NCBI GenBank assembly: GCA_003402285.1
Contig: QFXG01000017.1
Location: forward strand, 62,001 to 126,000
Direction: 5' to 3'
DNA from: Candidatus Nitrotoga sp. SPKER
GTDB taxonomy: Bacteria; Pseudomonadota; Gammaproteobacteria; Burkholderiales; Gallionellaceae
Length of the DNA stretch: 64,000 bases
Part shown: positions 29,421-38,333 of the stretch, piece by piece
How positions within the stretch are numbered: the first letter of the stretch is position 1
Layout of the letters: every line of letters begins with the position of its first letter
Position numbers and translations under genes: made by a program
The notes under the pieces: model-generated
Told to the model about the DNA's origin: nothing
What the model saw: only the letters and a program-made list of their open reading frames with translations
Databases searched by the model: none

Positions 29421-30427
29421 TACAGTTGTCAATTTGTATTCCAACTTACAATTTTGGAAAATTTATTGGACAAACATTGGATAGCCTCCTGCCGCAAGTT
29501 TCCGAAAATGTTGAGGTGATCGTTCTTGATGGTGGCTCAATAGATAATACTGCTGAAATAGTATCAATCAGGCAACGTGAAAATCCAATGTTGACCTATC
29601 ATTACCAGAGTTTTCGTGGCGGAATTGATAGAGATATTGAGAAAGTAGTTAGTTTGGCAAAAGGGCAATATTGCTGGTTGTTTTCAGCAGATGACATCAT
29701 GTTACCGGGTGCAGTAAATAAGATACTTGAAGCTATTAAATCAAATGATGATGTTTATATCTGCGAGCATGTTTTGTGCAATTTACAGATGGATCCTATT
29801 AGAAAACATCCACCATTCAACAAAATATCGGGTTCCAGGCTATTCAATCTTGGAGATGCTTCACAGAGAAAAGAATATTTCCGTTTGGCCAGAAGCAGTG
29901 AGGCATTTTTTAGCTTTTTGTCAGGCCCGATTTTTAAGAAAACAATTTGGGATCGTGCAAACATACCGGAATCATTTCGTAACACATGCTGGATAGTTGC
30001 CGGGCATCTGTTGAGCATGGTTTCCAAAGGGCTTACCGTAAATTATTTGGGTGAGACATTGCTTCATAAACGAGGTGAAAATGATTCATTTGCTGACCGT
30101 GGCATGGTTAATCGCTATCGGATAGCTATCGAGGCATTTCATCATGTAGGTAATAGTGTGTTTGGGAAGTTTTCCGAAGAAGCGTTTCACATTAGGCGAG
30201 TACTACAACTAGATATCCCTGTTCGCTACCTGATATTGGCAAAGTTGAGGGCTGCTGAGAATCAGGATAAAGAAGATATCAAGGTACTGAATCGTCTCGT
30301 GATAATGCATTATGCCGATCCAAGTTTAAGTAATTGGATGAAGTATGCACTATATAAAGCTGCACTTCCTTTTACTATCAAGATGTATTTTGATTTTAAA
30401 AATTTGTGGCGGAAAATGAAGGTCTGA
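29417..30427 (+). CDS. Glycosyltransferase family 2
   Basis: 336 residues with the GT-A fold: LSICIPTYNFGKFIGQTLDS, VIVLDGGSIDNTAE and the metal-binding SADD (in WLFSADDIM). Cytoplasmic. It is clearly paralogous to the gene at 30737 (same start LSICIxTYxxGxFIGxTLDS and RGGIDRDIEK/SGVDGDYDK box). Resembles abequosyl/deoxyhexosyl transferases such as WbaV in general look; the sugar is an open question. Confidence 0.85.
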   Translation: MIQLSICIPTYNFGKFIGQTLDSLLPQVSENVEVIVLDGGSIDNTAEIVSIRQRENPMLTYHYQSFRGGIDRDIEKVVSLAKGQYCWLFSADDIMLPGAVNKILEAIKSNDDVYICEHVLCNLQMDPIRKHPPFNKISGSRLFNLGDASQRKEYFRLARSSEAFFSFLSGPIFKKTIWDRANIPESFRNTCWIVAGHLLSMVSKGLTVNYLGETLLHKRGENDSFADRGMVNRYRIAIEAFHHVGNSVFGKFSEEAFHIRRVLQLDIPVRYLILAKLRAAENQDKEDIKVLNRLVIMHYADPSLSNWMKYALYKAALPFTIKMYFDFKNLWRKMKV

Positions 30428-30736
30428 ATTCCAATCATTTGCATGGAAATTGAAAAAGGAGCATGGTTCTCTCAGTATGCATGGGTAATCTTTTGAGGGT
30501 TGGAGATGACTTATTGCTTTTGAGAGATATTTCTTCATTAACAATTGTGCAGCAATATTCATGTGCTCTATTCTGGATTGCTGAAGTGACTATGTCGTGG
30601 AGAATTTTTGTAGTAACTACTCGTGCGAGAGTGCGGCGAGCATATCATGCTGAATTAACTGAGATAAACAATGACAAATGGTGGACAAACACCCCGTGTT
30701 ATGGGGAAGCCGTTTGTCTGAATAGCTAAAAGAATA
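30428..30736. other. Intergenic stretch between two paralogous GT2 genes
   Basis: 309 bases with no convincing gene. An 88-codon frame (30463-30729) lacks recognisable features and family-like composition, and may be debris from a past rearrangement. Confidence 0.4.
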
Positions 30737-31792
30737 ATGAACGGTAACCTTAACCATTTTAATGACAACATGGAGTTTCCGAAATTATCCATTTGCATTG
30801 CAACCTATAAAAGAGGGCAATTTATTGGTGAGACTCTGGATTCCATCCTCGATCAGCTAGTGTCTGGTGTTGAGCTTGTCATTGTGGATGGTGCATCACC
30901 AGATAATACGACTGAAGTGATGGCACAGTATTTGTTGCGCTATCCTGAAATTCGTTATTTCCGTGAACAAGAAAATTCGGGTGTAGACGGTGATTATGAT
31001 AAGGCTGTTGGCTATGCAAGAGGGGAATATTGTTGGCTGATGACCGATGATGATCTATTGTGTCCCAAGGCTATTTCTCGTGTTATTGAGTCTATTAATG
31101 GTGCATTTGATCTCGTTGTTGTAAATTCGGAAATAAGAAATATCGATTTTTCAATGGTGCTTAAAACTCATTTTCTTGAGTTTACGAATGACCGGGAATA
31201 TGCAACGAATGATGGAGAAACTTTTTTTTCCGACGTAGCGAATTATCTTTCGTTTATCGGGGGCGTGATCATTAAACGTAATTTATGGATGGAGAGAGAC
31301 CGCTCGTCGTATTACGGAACATTGTTCATTCATGTTGGCGTCATTTTTCAGCATCCGCCGATAAACAGAGTCAAGGTTATTGCTGATCCATTAATAATCA
31401 TACGTTATGGTAACGCCATGTGGACATCCCGTCGTTTTGAAATTTGGATGTTCAAATGGCCACAGTTGATTTGGTCGTTTCCCGATTTCTCAGATCAATC
31501 GAAGTCTGTTGCATGTTGTAAAGAACCCTGGAGGCGAATTAAAAAACTTATTTTATATAGAGCTATGGGGGCATATTCCCTGTTGGAATACAGTTATTTT
31601 ATTGCAGGTAAAACAAAAGGCTGGTCTCGTGGGGTGTATATGGCAATTGCAATGTTTCCTGCCACCATTGCAAATATCTTTGCCAGTCTTTATTGTGTTT
31701 GTATGAATAGAAGTGCTCGCTCAGGATTTTATGATCTTTCACGTAGCCAGCATGCTACATGGGTCAATCGCTTCCTGGCTCGATTTCTCTGA
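30737..31792 (+). CDS. Glycosyltransferase family 2 (paralogue of the preceding GT2)
   Basis: 351 residues. PKLSICIATYKRGQFIGETL, ELVIVDGASPDNTTE and the DXD-like WLMTDDDLL define the GT-A catalytic core; a hydrophobic C-terminal segment (GVYMAIAMFPATIANIFASL) may contact the membrane. The next gene's start (31801) follows after 8 bp. Duplicated-and-diverged relation to the gene at 29417 suggests two related linkages in the glycan. Confidence 0.85.
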   Translation: MNGNLNHFNDNMEFPKLSICIATYKRGQFIGETLDSILDQLVSGVELVIVDGASPDNTTEVMAQYLLRYPEIRYFREQENSGVDGDYDKAVGYARGEYCWLMTDDDLLCPKAISRVIESINGAFDLVVVNSEIRNIDFSMVLKTHFLEFTNDREYATNDGETFFSDVANYLSFIGGVIIKRNLWMERDRSSYYGTLFIHVGVIFQHPPINRVKVIADPLIIIRYGNAMWTSRRFEIWMFKWPQLIWSFPDFSDQSKSVACCKEPWRRIKKLILYRAMGAYSLLEYSYFIAGKTKGWSRGVYMAIAMFPATIANIFASLYCVCMNRSARSGFYDLSRSQHATWVNRFLARFL

Positions 31793-31800
31793 CATATACT

Positions 31801-32787
31801 ATGAAAACAGCGAAAACAGCTTTAATAATTGGTATAACAGGCCAAGACGGTTCATATTTGGCGGAATTGTTGCTTACCAAAGGGTATCGTGTTGTTGGTG
31901 CAGTTAGAAATATACAAAATGCCAAAGAGTCACTCACCACGGTATTGATGCAAAGTGTTAAGTTAGTCACATGGAACATGTTGGATCAATGTCGAATGAC
32001 AGAAGTATTGGCTGAATATCGCCCAGCTGAGATTTATAACCTTGCTGCCTACTCATCGGGAGCAGGAATGTTCAATGATGCTGTTGATATTGGAGAGGTG
32101 AATGGACTTGCGGTTGCTCGTATTCTGGATGCCATTCGTGCAGTGGATACCAATATCCGTTTCTGCCAGGCATCGAGCAGTGAAATGTTTGGCAATGCAC
32201 TCGAAAGTCCTCAGTCAGAAGTAACACCGTTTCGACCTCGTACCCCATATGGTGCGGCAAAACTTTATGCACATTCAATGATCCAGATTTATCGCCAGTA
32301 TTATGGATTGTATGGATGCTCAGCAATCCTTTTCAATCATGAGAGCCCCCGTCGTGGATTAGGTTTTGTAACCAGAAAAATAACACATGCAGTGGCGAAG
32401 ATTAAATTGGGATTGGTGCATGAGCTTTATTTAGGAAATCTTGATGCGCGCCGTGATTGGGGCTTTGCGGGAGATTATGTGTGCGCAATGTGGCTGATGT
32501 TACAACACCCGCATGCAGATGATTATGTTGTTGCCACGGGTGAAACGCACTCGGTACGAGAGCTGTGTGAAATTGCCTTTGGACATTTCAATTTGGATTA
32601 TCGTGATTATGTCCGTGAGGATTCCGCTTCATATCGTCCTATTGAATCAGTGCAGTTAGTGGGAAACTCCAAGAAGGTGAGAAACCAACTTGGTTGGATA
32701 CCTGGGATAGGATTTTACGAGATGATACGTATGATGGTGGATATCGATTTGCGTAAGCTCATTGAACAGAATAGCGCAAAAGGATAG
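31801..32787 (+). CDS. GDP-mannose 4,6-dehydratase-like SDR
   Basis: 328 residues. The GMD hallmarks are present: ITGQDGSYLAELLL, CQASSSEMFGNA, PYGAAKLYAHSM, LFNHESPRRGLGFVTRKI and LGNLDARRDWGFAGDYV. The usual NLAAQSHV segment reads NLAAYSSGAGM, so this is a divergent member and its exact substrate is less sure. A GMD product (GDP-4-keto-6-deoxymannose) would draw on ManC-made GDP-mannose. No fcl/rmd reductase of standard type follows. ATG 31801 is chosen; upstream codons overlap the GT2 gene. Confidence 0.8.
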   Translation: MKTAKTALIIGITGQDGSYLAELLLTKGYRVVGAVRNIQNAKESLTTVLMQSVKLVTWNMLDQCRMTEVLAEYRPAEIYNLAAYSSGAGMFNDAVDIGEVNGLAVARILDAIRAVDTNIRFCQASSSEMFGNALESPQSEVTPFRPRTPYGAAKLYAHSMIQIYRQYYGLYGCSAILFNHESPRRGLGFVTRKITHAVAKIKLGLVHELYLGNLDARRDWGFAGDYVCAMWLMLQHPHADDYVVATGETHSVRELCEIAFGHFNLDYRDYVREDSASYRPIESVQLVGNSKKVRNQLGWIPGIGFYEMIRMMVDIDLRKLIEQNSAKG

Positions 32788-32797
32788 GAATGGAATA

Positions 32798-34036
32798 ATG
32801 TTCAAAAAAATTGAAAAGTGCAGAATTTGTGGCAATAAGCATCTGGAATGTGTGCTCGACTTGGGCGTGCAGATGCTGACCGGGATATTTCCGCGCGAGA
32901 GAAGCTCAACAATCACGAAAGGTCCACTGCGTCTGGTGAAATGCATGGGGGGAAATGATGTCTGCGGATTATTGCAGCTTGAACATTCTTACAGTTCTGA
33001 TGAAATGTATGGCGAGAACTATGGGTATCGTTCCGGCCTAAATGCCAGCATGGTGGCTCATCTCAACAACAAGGTGAAAAAAATTCTTGAACAGGTTGAG
33101 TTGCATAAAGGCGACCTTGTTATTGATATTGGTAGTAATGACAGCACTACCTTGCAGGCATATCCATCTTCCGGGCCGGATCTGGTAGGCATTGATCCGA
33201 CGGGTATTAAATTCCACAGCTATTACCCATCGCACATTCAACTAATCCCCAATTTCTTTTCTTCAGCTTTAGTTAAAGAACATTTCCCAAAGCGAAAAGC
33301 CAAAGTAGTCACTTCATTCTCAATGTTCTACGATCTAGAAGATCCTACAGATTTTATGCAACAGGTGTACGACATACTTGCAGATGACGGAGTTTGGGTA
33401 TTTGAACAAAGCTATATGCCGACTATGCTCGAGATGAATGCATATGACACAGTTTGTCATGAGCATGTTGAGTTTTATGCCCTGCGCCAGATTAAATGGA
33501 TGGCTGACAGAGTGGGCTTCAAGATTGTTGATGTGGAGTTTAATGAAGTTAATGGGGGGAGTTTCTCAATCACGGTATCAAAATCGCGTGGTGATTTAAC
33601 CCCCGCACCTTTGGTGCAGAAGATACTCGATTACGAACAGGCAAATGGGCTAGATACGCTTGCCCCTTATCAAAAATTTGCGGAACGTGTAGCTAAAACG
33701 AAATATGATTTATTGGCTTTTATCAAAACAGCTCATACAGAAAATAAAACTATTGCTGCACTTGGCGCATCTACGAAGGGGAATGTACTGTTGCAATATT
33801 GCGGAGTGACAGAAAAAGATATTTCGTTTGTTGGCGAGATTAACTTAGAAAAATATGGATGTTACACCCCAGGCACATGGATCCCCATCATTCCTGAGGC
33901 AGAGTTACTGTCACAAAAATTGGATTATTTGATTGTATTGCCATGGCATTTTAGAAAATTCTTCGAAGAAAATGATAAATATAGAGGGGTAAATTTGGTG
34001 TTTCCGCTACCAAACATTGAAGTTGTTAAACGATAG
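32798..34036 (+). CDS. NDP-sugar C-methyltransferase-like protein
   Basis: 412 residues with the three-part layout of TylCIII/NovU-type enzymes: an N-terminal Cys-rich zinc-binding domain (CRICG and VKCMGGNDVCGLLQLEH), a central SAM-binding core (VIDIGSNDSTTLQAY, about 107-121) and the SFSMFYDLEDP and EQSYMPTMLEMNAYDTVCHE segments, then a C-terminal domain with ALGASTKGNVLLQY. Such enzymes methylate a ring carbon next to a 4-keto group. Its place right after the GMD-like dehydratase suggests a branched deoxyhexose. Confidence 0.82.
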   Translation: MFKKIEKCRICGNKHLECVLDLGVQMLTGIFPRERSSTITKGPLRLVKCMGGNDVCGLLQLEHSYSSDEMYGENYGYRSGLNASMVAHLNNKVKKILEQVELHKGDLVIDIGSNDSTTLQAYPSSGPDLVGIDPTGIKFHSYYPSHIQLIPNFFSSALVKEHFPKRKAKVVTSFSMFYDLEDPTDFMQQVYDILADDGVWVFEQSYMPTMLEMNAYDTVCHEHVEFYALRQIKWMADRVGFKIVDVEFNEVNGGSFSITVSKSRGDLTPAPLVQKILDYEQANGLDTLAPYQKFAERVAKTKYDLLAFIKTAHTENKTIAALGASTKGNVLLQYCGVTEKDISFVGEINLEKYGCYTPGTWIPIIPEAELLSQKLDYLIVLPWHFRKFFEENDKYRGVNLVFPLPNIEVVKR

Positions 34037-34232
34037 GTATATCTGTGACATTTTTAGGTCGAATTTAATAATTCAATTGAACTCAAATAATCTTTAATTT
34101 CGTCATTCATACCGTAGGCAAAATAAATAATTGGATGCTGGCTTAAGTTAAATATGATGGATTTCAGAGATTCCATACAGAAAATAAAAGATGTAGTAGA
34201 TATCGTTGCACATCTATATGGAAGAGTCATGA

Positions 34233-35201
34233 ATGAAGCAGATAGATTTGTTAAGGGTGGAGACGCTAGTGGTATCCAAGCCAAATAAAGTCACAGTACT
34301 GCTGTCCACATACAATGGAAGCAAGTTTCTTCAGCAACAGCTAAATTCGTTGTATGAGCAAAGCTATCCAAATATTAGGATTTTGGTAAGAGACGATGGA
34401 TCATCAGACTCAACAAGAAGCATTTTAGAAAATGAGCAATTAAGTGGGCGGATAGATATCTTAAGAGGGTATGAAAACCTAGGCCCTGCTCTAAGTTTTT
34501 TTCAGTTACTGCATAATGCTGCATTAACTGAAACAGAATATATTGCTTTTTGTGATCAAGATGATGTTTGGCATCCGCATAAAATTGAACATGCAGTTTC
34601 AGCCTTGCTAGCAGTCGTGGGTAACCGTCCAGCATTATTTTGCTCTAGATTAGAAATTGTTGATGAGCAGTTAAACCATATTGGATTTACAAACACACCC
34701 AAAAAAATTGGCTTTGGTAATGCGCTTGTTGAAAATATTGCTACCGGCTGTACGATGGTACTTAATCGAAAAGCAGTGGAACTTATTTGTAAACATCTTC
34801 CAAGTAAAGTGTTGATGCATGATTGGTGGTGTTACTTAGTTCTGTCTTGTTTTGGCGAAATTGTTTTTGATGGTAATGCCAATATTAAATATCGGCAGCA
34901 TGGAAATAATACCATTGGCGCAACCGTGAATATGTTTGATGAATTAAAAAGAAAAATGTATCGATTTATTTACAGCGGAAGAGGATTGCTTTGGTTGCAA
35001 GCCTGGTTGCAAGCTTCCATTTTTTTAGATATGTTCGAAAAGGGCATTCCGTTATCTCAAAGACTCGTTCTCAATAAATTCATCGCAGCAAAATCATCAT
35101 TATGGTGTCGTGTTCAGTTAGTGTTATCCAAAGAAATATGGCGGCAAAAAAGGTTTGATAATGTGGTCTTACGCTTGATTATATTTATTAATCGAATCTG
35201 A
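34233..35201 (+). CDS. Glycosyltransferase family 2 (rhamnosyltransferase-like)
   Basis: 322 residues. VTVLLSTYNGSKFLQQQLNS, ILVRDDGSSDSTRSIL and the DQDD motif (AFCDQDDVWHPHK) match the GT2 subgroup that includes many rhamnosyltransferases, and dTDP-rhamnose genes are present nearby. Two starts are plausible: ATG 34233 after GGAAGAG, and GTG 34269 after GGTGGAG, the latter closer to the family N-terminus. Confidence 0.82.
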   Translation: MKQIDLLRVETLVVSKPNKVTVLLSTYNGSKFLQQQLNSLYEQSYPNIRILVRDDGSSDSTRSILENEQLSGRIDILRGYENLGPALSFFQLLHNAALTETEYIAFCDQDDVWHPHKIEHAVSALLAVVGNRPALFCSRLEIVDEQLNHIGFTNTPKKIGFGNALVENIATGCTMVLNRKAVELICKHLPSKVLMHDWWCYLVLSCFGEIVFDGNANIKYRQHGNNTIGATVNMFDELKRKMYRFIYSGRGLLWLQAWLQASIFLDMFEKGIPLSQRLVLNKFIAAKSSLWCRVQLVLSKEIWRQKRFDNVVLRLIIFINRI

Positions 35202-35361
35202 ACCAAGTGAGCATGGGCATTCTAATCCGCCAAAATGTGATAATTTTTATTTTTTCCAAAGGGTATTTGTGATTATCACTATCAACCGGCGGAATAGAGT
35301 TTATGGATAAAAATCTGATTGCGCGGCAAGTTAGTCATGTATCTCAGGTTCATTATTTTTG

Positions 35362-36171
35362 ATGGGCACAATAGTCGTAGAACAATCGCCTGAAATTTCC
35401 ATTTCTGTTGTCAGCCATGCCCAAATTCATTTGATCGAAAATTTGCTACATGATATCAATCAGCATTGCCGGGCTTTATTGATCGAATTGATTCTCACAC
35501 TTAATCTGGATGAGGTGCTACCGTTTACGGTAGATAGTTTTTTATTTCCAATAAAGATTATTCGCAACCCTATTCCTAGGGGATTCGCTACCAATCACAA
35601 TCAAGCATTTAAATACGCGATGGGACAATTTTTTTGTGTAATGAATCCAGACGTTCGGCTACACGATAATCCATTTCAGGCTTTGCTTGCGTGCCTGCGA
35701 AATTCTGTAGTTGGCGTGGCTGCCCCGCTCGTATTAAGTACGAGCGGCGAGATAGAGGATAGTGCCCGTCGTTTTCCGACGCCGCTCAAGATTTTTTGTA
35801 AAGCATTTGGCAGATGTAAAGGTAGTGATTATCTTGTAGAAGATAATCCCATCTTTCCTGATTGGGTAGGCGGGATGTTCATGTTATTTCCGCGCGAGGT
35901 ATTTAAAAAGCTGGGTGGATTTGATCAGCGATATTTTCTTTATTATGAAGATGTAGATTTATGCGCCAGACTGAGATTAAAGGGCTATGAAGTAGCCATA
36001 TGCCCTGATGCCAAGGTGATTCATCTTGCGCGCAGGAGTAGTCATCAAAATTTACAATATTTGAAATGGCATCTTATAAGCATGATGCGATTTTTTTGTT
36101 CCTTCCTGTTTTTAAAAATACTCTGGTTGCAATTAACAAAAAAATCCCATGAGCAAATGTACGAAAAATAA
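35362..36171 (+). CDS. Glycosyltransferase family 2 (WbbL/rhamnosyltransferase type)
   Basis: 269 residues. The core PRGFATNHNQAF, FFCVMNPDVRL (the DXD-like N-P-D), PDWVGGMFMLFPREVFKKLGG and GFDQRYFLYYEDVDLCARLR are hallmarks of the WbbL-like GT2 subgroup, many of which add L-rhamnose. There is no good ribosome binding site before ATG 35362. Its 3' end is 44 bp before the SDR gene. Confidence 0.85.
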   Translation: MGTIVVEQSPEISISVVSHAQIHLIENLLHDINQHCRALLIELILTLNLDEVLPFTVDSFLFPIKIIRNPIPRGFATNHNQAFKYAMGQFFCVMNPDVRLHDNPFQALLACLRNSVVGVAAPLVLSTSGEIEDSARRFPTPLKIFCKAFGRCKGSDYLVEDNPIFPDWVGGMFMLFPREVFKKLGGFDQRYFLYYEDVDLCARLRLKGYEVAICPDAKVIHLARRSSHQNLQYLKWHLISMMRFFCSFLFLKILWLQLTKKSHEQMYEK

Positions 36172-36215
36172 TAAAAGATTACCAACTTAATCATGTTTAA
36201 TCGTGGGTCACTATC

Positions 36216-37172
36216 ATGAAATTTATGATTTCCGGGGCTAGCGGCTTTGTTGGTAAAGCACTTTGTACTGAATTGATTCGGCGAGGGCAGTCTGTAAGGG
36301 CGGCGGTGCGTTCAGAAAATTTATTGATTGAAAATACGAAAGCCATAAGTGTTGGCGCAATTGATAGTGAGACGAATTGGGCTGATGCGCTACGCGATGT
36401 GGATGTAGTCATCCATCTTGCCGCACGAGTGCATGTAATGCGCGAGCACGCTACGGATCCATTGGCCGAGTTTTTAAAAGTCAACCTGCACGGCACTTCA
36501 AATCTCGCTCGGCAGGCTGCTTGTTCTGGGGTGAAGCGGCTCGTTTACGTTAGTTCGATCAAGGTGAATGGCGAGCAAACTAGCGTAACGCAGTCATTTA
36601 CAGAGCTGGATAAACCCAATCCACAGGATTTTTACAGCATCTCGAAATGGCAAGCCGAACAAGCATTGTGGCGTATTGCTCAAGAAACCGGTTTGGAAAT
36701 TGTTGTTGTGCGTCCGCCATTGGTTTATGGCCCGGGTGTCAAAGGCAATTTTGCACAAATGCTAGCGATAATCACCAAGCGCTTTCCTTTACCATTGGCT
36801 TCTGTATATAACCTTCGCAGTCTGATTTACGTGGGAAATCTGGTGGATGCTTTGATAGTCTGTGCGACCCATCCTGTCGCCGCAGGCCATACTTATCTGG
36901 TATGTGATGGTGAGGGTGTCTCCACTCCGCATTTGTTGCGCCAATTAGGAGATGCGATGAGATACCCAGCACACTTATTGCCGTTTCCGCTTAGCTGGTT
37001 ACGTATATTGGGAAAATTATCCGGCAAATCTGATCAAGTCGAACGGTTACTCAGCTCGTTGCAGATCGATAGTGGTAAAATTCGCCGTGATTTAAATTGG
37101 GTACCTCCTTATACTTTGCAACTGGGGCTGCAAGCGACTGCAGAATCGTACAGGCGCTTGGAACTTAGGTAA
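36216..37172 (+). CDS. NAD-dependent epimerase/dehydratase (WbpV/GalE-like SDR)
   Basis: 318-residue extended SDR. FMISGASGFVGKALC is the NAD-binding loop, VIHLAARVHV follows, and FYSISKWQAEQAL holds the catalytic YxxxK. This subgroup commonly sits directly before WbpL-type transferase genes and may epimerise the UDP-HexNAc used for initiation. Substrate not proven. Confidence 0.85.
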   Translation: MKFMISGASGFVGKALCTELIRRGQSVRAAVRSENLLIENTKAISVGAIDSETNWADALRDVDVVIHLAARVHVMREHATDPLAEFLKVNLHGTSNLARQAACSGVKRLVYVSSIKVNGEQTSVTQSFTELDKPNPQDFYSISKWQAEQALWRIAQETGLEIVVVRPPLVYGPGVKGNFAQMLAIITKRFPLPLASVYNLRSLIYVGNLVDALIVCATHPVAAGHTYLVCDGEGVSTPHLLRQLGDAMRYPAHLLPFPLSWLRILGKLSGKSDQVERLLSSLQIDSGKIRRDLNWVPPYTLQLGLQATAESYRRLELR

Positions 37173-37215
37173 GAAGAGTTAGTTAGTAAGTATGCTATTT
37201 TTCTGCGATTCATTG

Positions 37216-37263
37216 CTTTTAATAAAATATACAAAATTACTTTTAATAAAATATACAAAATTA
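37216..37263 (+). repeat. 24-bp perfect tandem duplication
   Basis: The unit CTTTTAATAAAATATACAAA plus ATTA occurs twice head to tail (37216-37239, 37240-37263), in the 188-bp gap upstream of the WbpL-like gene. The unit is AT-rich; copy number could vary by slippage. Confidence 0.85.
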
Positions 37264-37361
37264 GTCAAAGATTTATTAAGCAATTTTCCATTCAGTAAAT
37301 GCCCTGCATTAAGAAATGTATTGCGCGGAAATTATCAATGTTGTTATAGAGTAAAAATCCC

Positions 37362-38294
37362 ATGTCGCATTATGCCCCCCTGATTGCCGCTCTAATCACC
37401 ATGCTGGTGATTACTATCATCGTATACAGTAAAGCTGGTAAAAAAATTCAAGATATCCCCAATGAACGTTCATTGCATGAAGAACCGATTCCGCGTGTTG
37501 GCGGGGTGGGGTTGATGGCGGGTCTCCTGTCTGCCTGGGCATTGATGGTGATGTCATTAGCTTGGTGGGTGGTATTACCCATGATTTTATTGTTCGGTGT
37601 TTCTTTGTTAGATGACGTGCGCGGTTTGCCAGTACGACAACGTTTGTTGGCGCACTTCGCGGCTGCGGTAATTCTGGTGCTCGGCTCTGGCTTACTGGCT
37701 CATGGTATAGCGCAGGCTTTACTCGTATTGCTGTGCGTAGTTTGGATGACCAATCTATTTAATTTTATGGATGGATCAGATGGCTTGGCTGGAGGTATGA
37801 CATTTTTTGGCTTCACCATGTACGGGGTAGCAGCACTGATGCATGGCGCAGATACTCAGGCTATGCTAAATTTTTCAATTGGTGCCGCGGGATTGGGATT
37901 GCTGTATTACAATTTTTATCCGGCTCAAGTATTTATGGGTGATGCAGGATCCATTCCGCTTGGTTTTTTATCTGCTGCGATGGGGTTGTGGGGCTGGCAA
38001 CAGGGACTATGGCCGGGATGGTTTCCGTTGCTGGTATTCTCTCCTTTTATTGTAGATGCGAGTGTCACCTTGCTGAAACGTATGCTGCGTCGTGAAAAAA
38101 TCTCTCAAGCACATCGCGAACATTATTACCAACGTTTAGTGCAGATTGGTTGGGGACATCGAAATGTCGCATTATTTGAATATATTTTGATGTTTGGGGT
38201 TGGTGCCTCTGCCATTTGGTATTTGCGTCAGTCCACCGAATGGCCATGGCTTCTGTTCCTAGTATGGGGGGGGGGTATGCCGGGCTTATGTTAA
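37362..38294 (+). CDS. Initiating glycosyltransferase, WbpL/WecA family (GT4 membrane type), 3' end frame-shifted at a G10 tract
   Basis: Polyprenyl-phosphate HexNAc-1-phosphate transferase with about 10 membrane helices, expected to start the O-unit on undecaprenyl phosphate. Motifs: ERSLHEEPIPRVGG, LLDDVRGLPVRQR, TNLFNFMDGSDGLAGG and YPAQVFMGDAGSIPLGF. As read, the protein ends after 310 residues with the non-family tail GMPGLC. The other frame past the G run encodes YAGLMLILDNRWKEFQRSQR and ends at TAG 38339-38341, as expected for the family. Eight or eleven G instead of ten would restore it. Confidence 0.88.
   Translation: MSHYAPLIAALITMLVITIIVYSKAGKKIQDIPNERSLHEEPIPRVGGVGLMAGLLSAWALMVMSLAWWVVLPMILLFGVSLLDDVRGLPVRQRLLAHFAAAVILVLGSGLLAHGIAQALLVLLCVVWMTNLFNFMDGSDGLAGGMTFFGFTMYGVAALMHGADTQAMLNFSIGAAGLGLLYYNFYPAQVFMGDAGSIPLGFLSAAMGLWGWQQGLWPGWFPLLVFSPFIVDASVTLLKRMLRREKISQAHREHYYQRLVQIGWGHRNVALFEYILMFGVGASAIWYLRQSTEWPWLLFLVWGGGMPGLC
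38266..38275 (+). repeat. Homopolymeric G10 tract in coding region
   Basis: Ten consecutive G inside the WbpL-like gene, exactly at the point where the family-like reading frame is lost. Such tracts are classical slipped-strand sites, but are also a common place for assembly or read-length errors. Confidence 0.9.
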
Positions 38295-38333
38295 TTTTGG
38301 ATAATCGCTGGAAAGAATTTCAGCGAAGCCAGC

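Noticed and set aside
30463-30729. 88-codon frame between two GT2 genes
   Set aside because: No family features, an unusual residue mix and no neighbour linkage; likely chance or degraded sequence.
34054-34284. 76-codon minus-strand frame before a GT2 gene
   Set aside because: It runs antisense across the GT2 start and has no family features.
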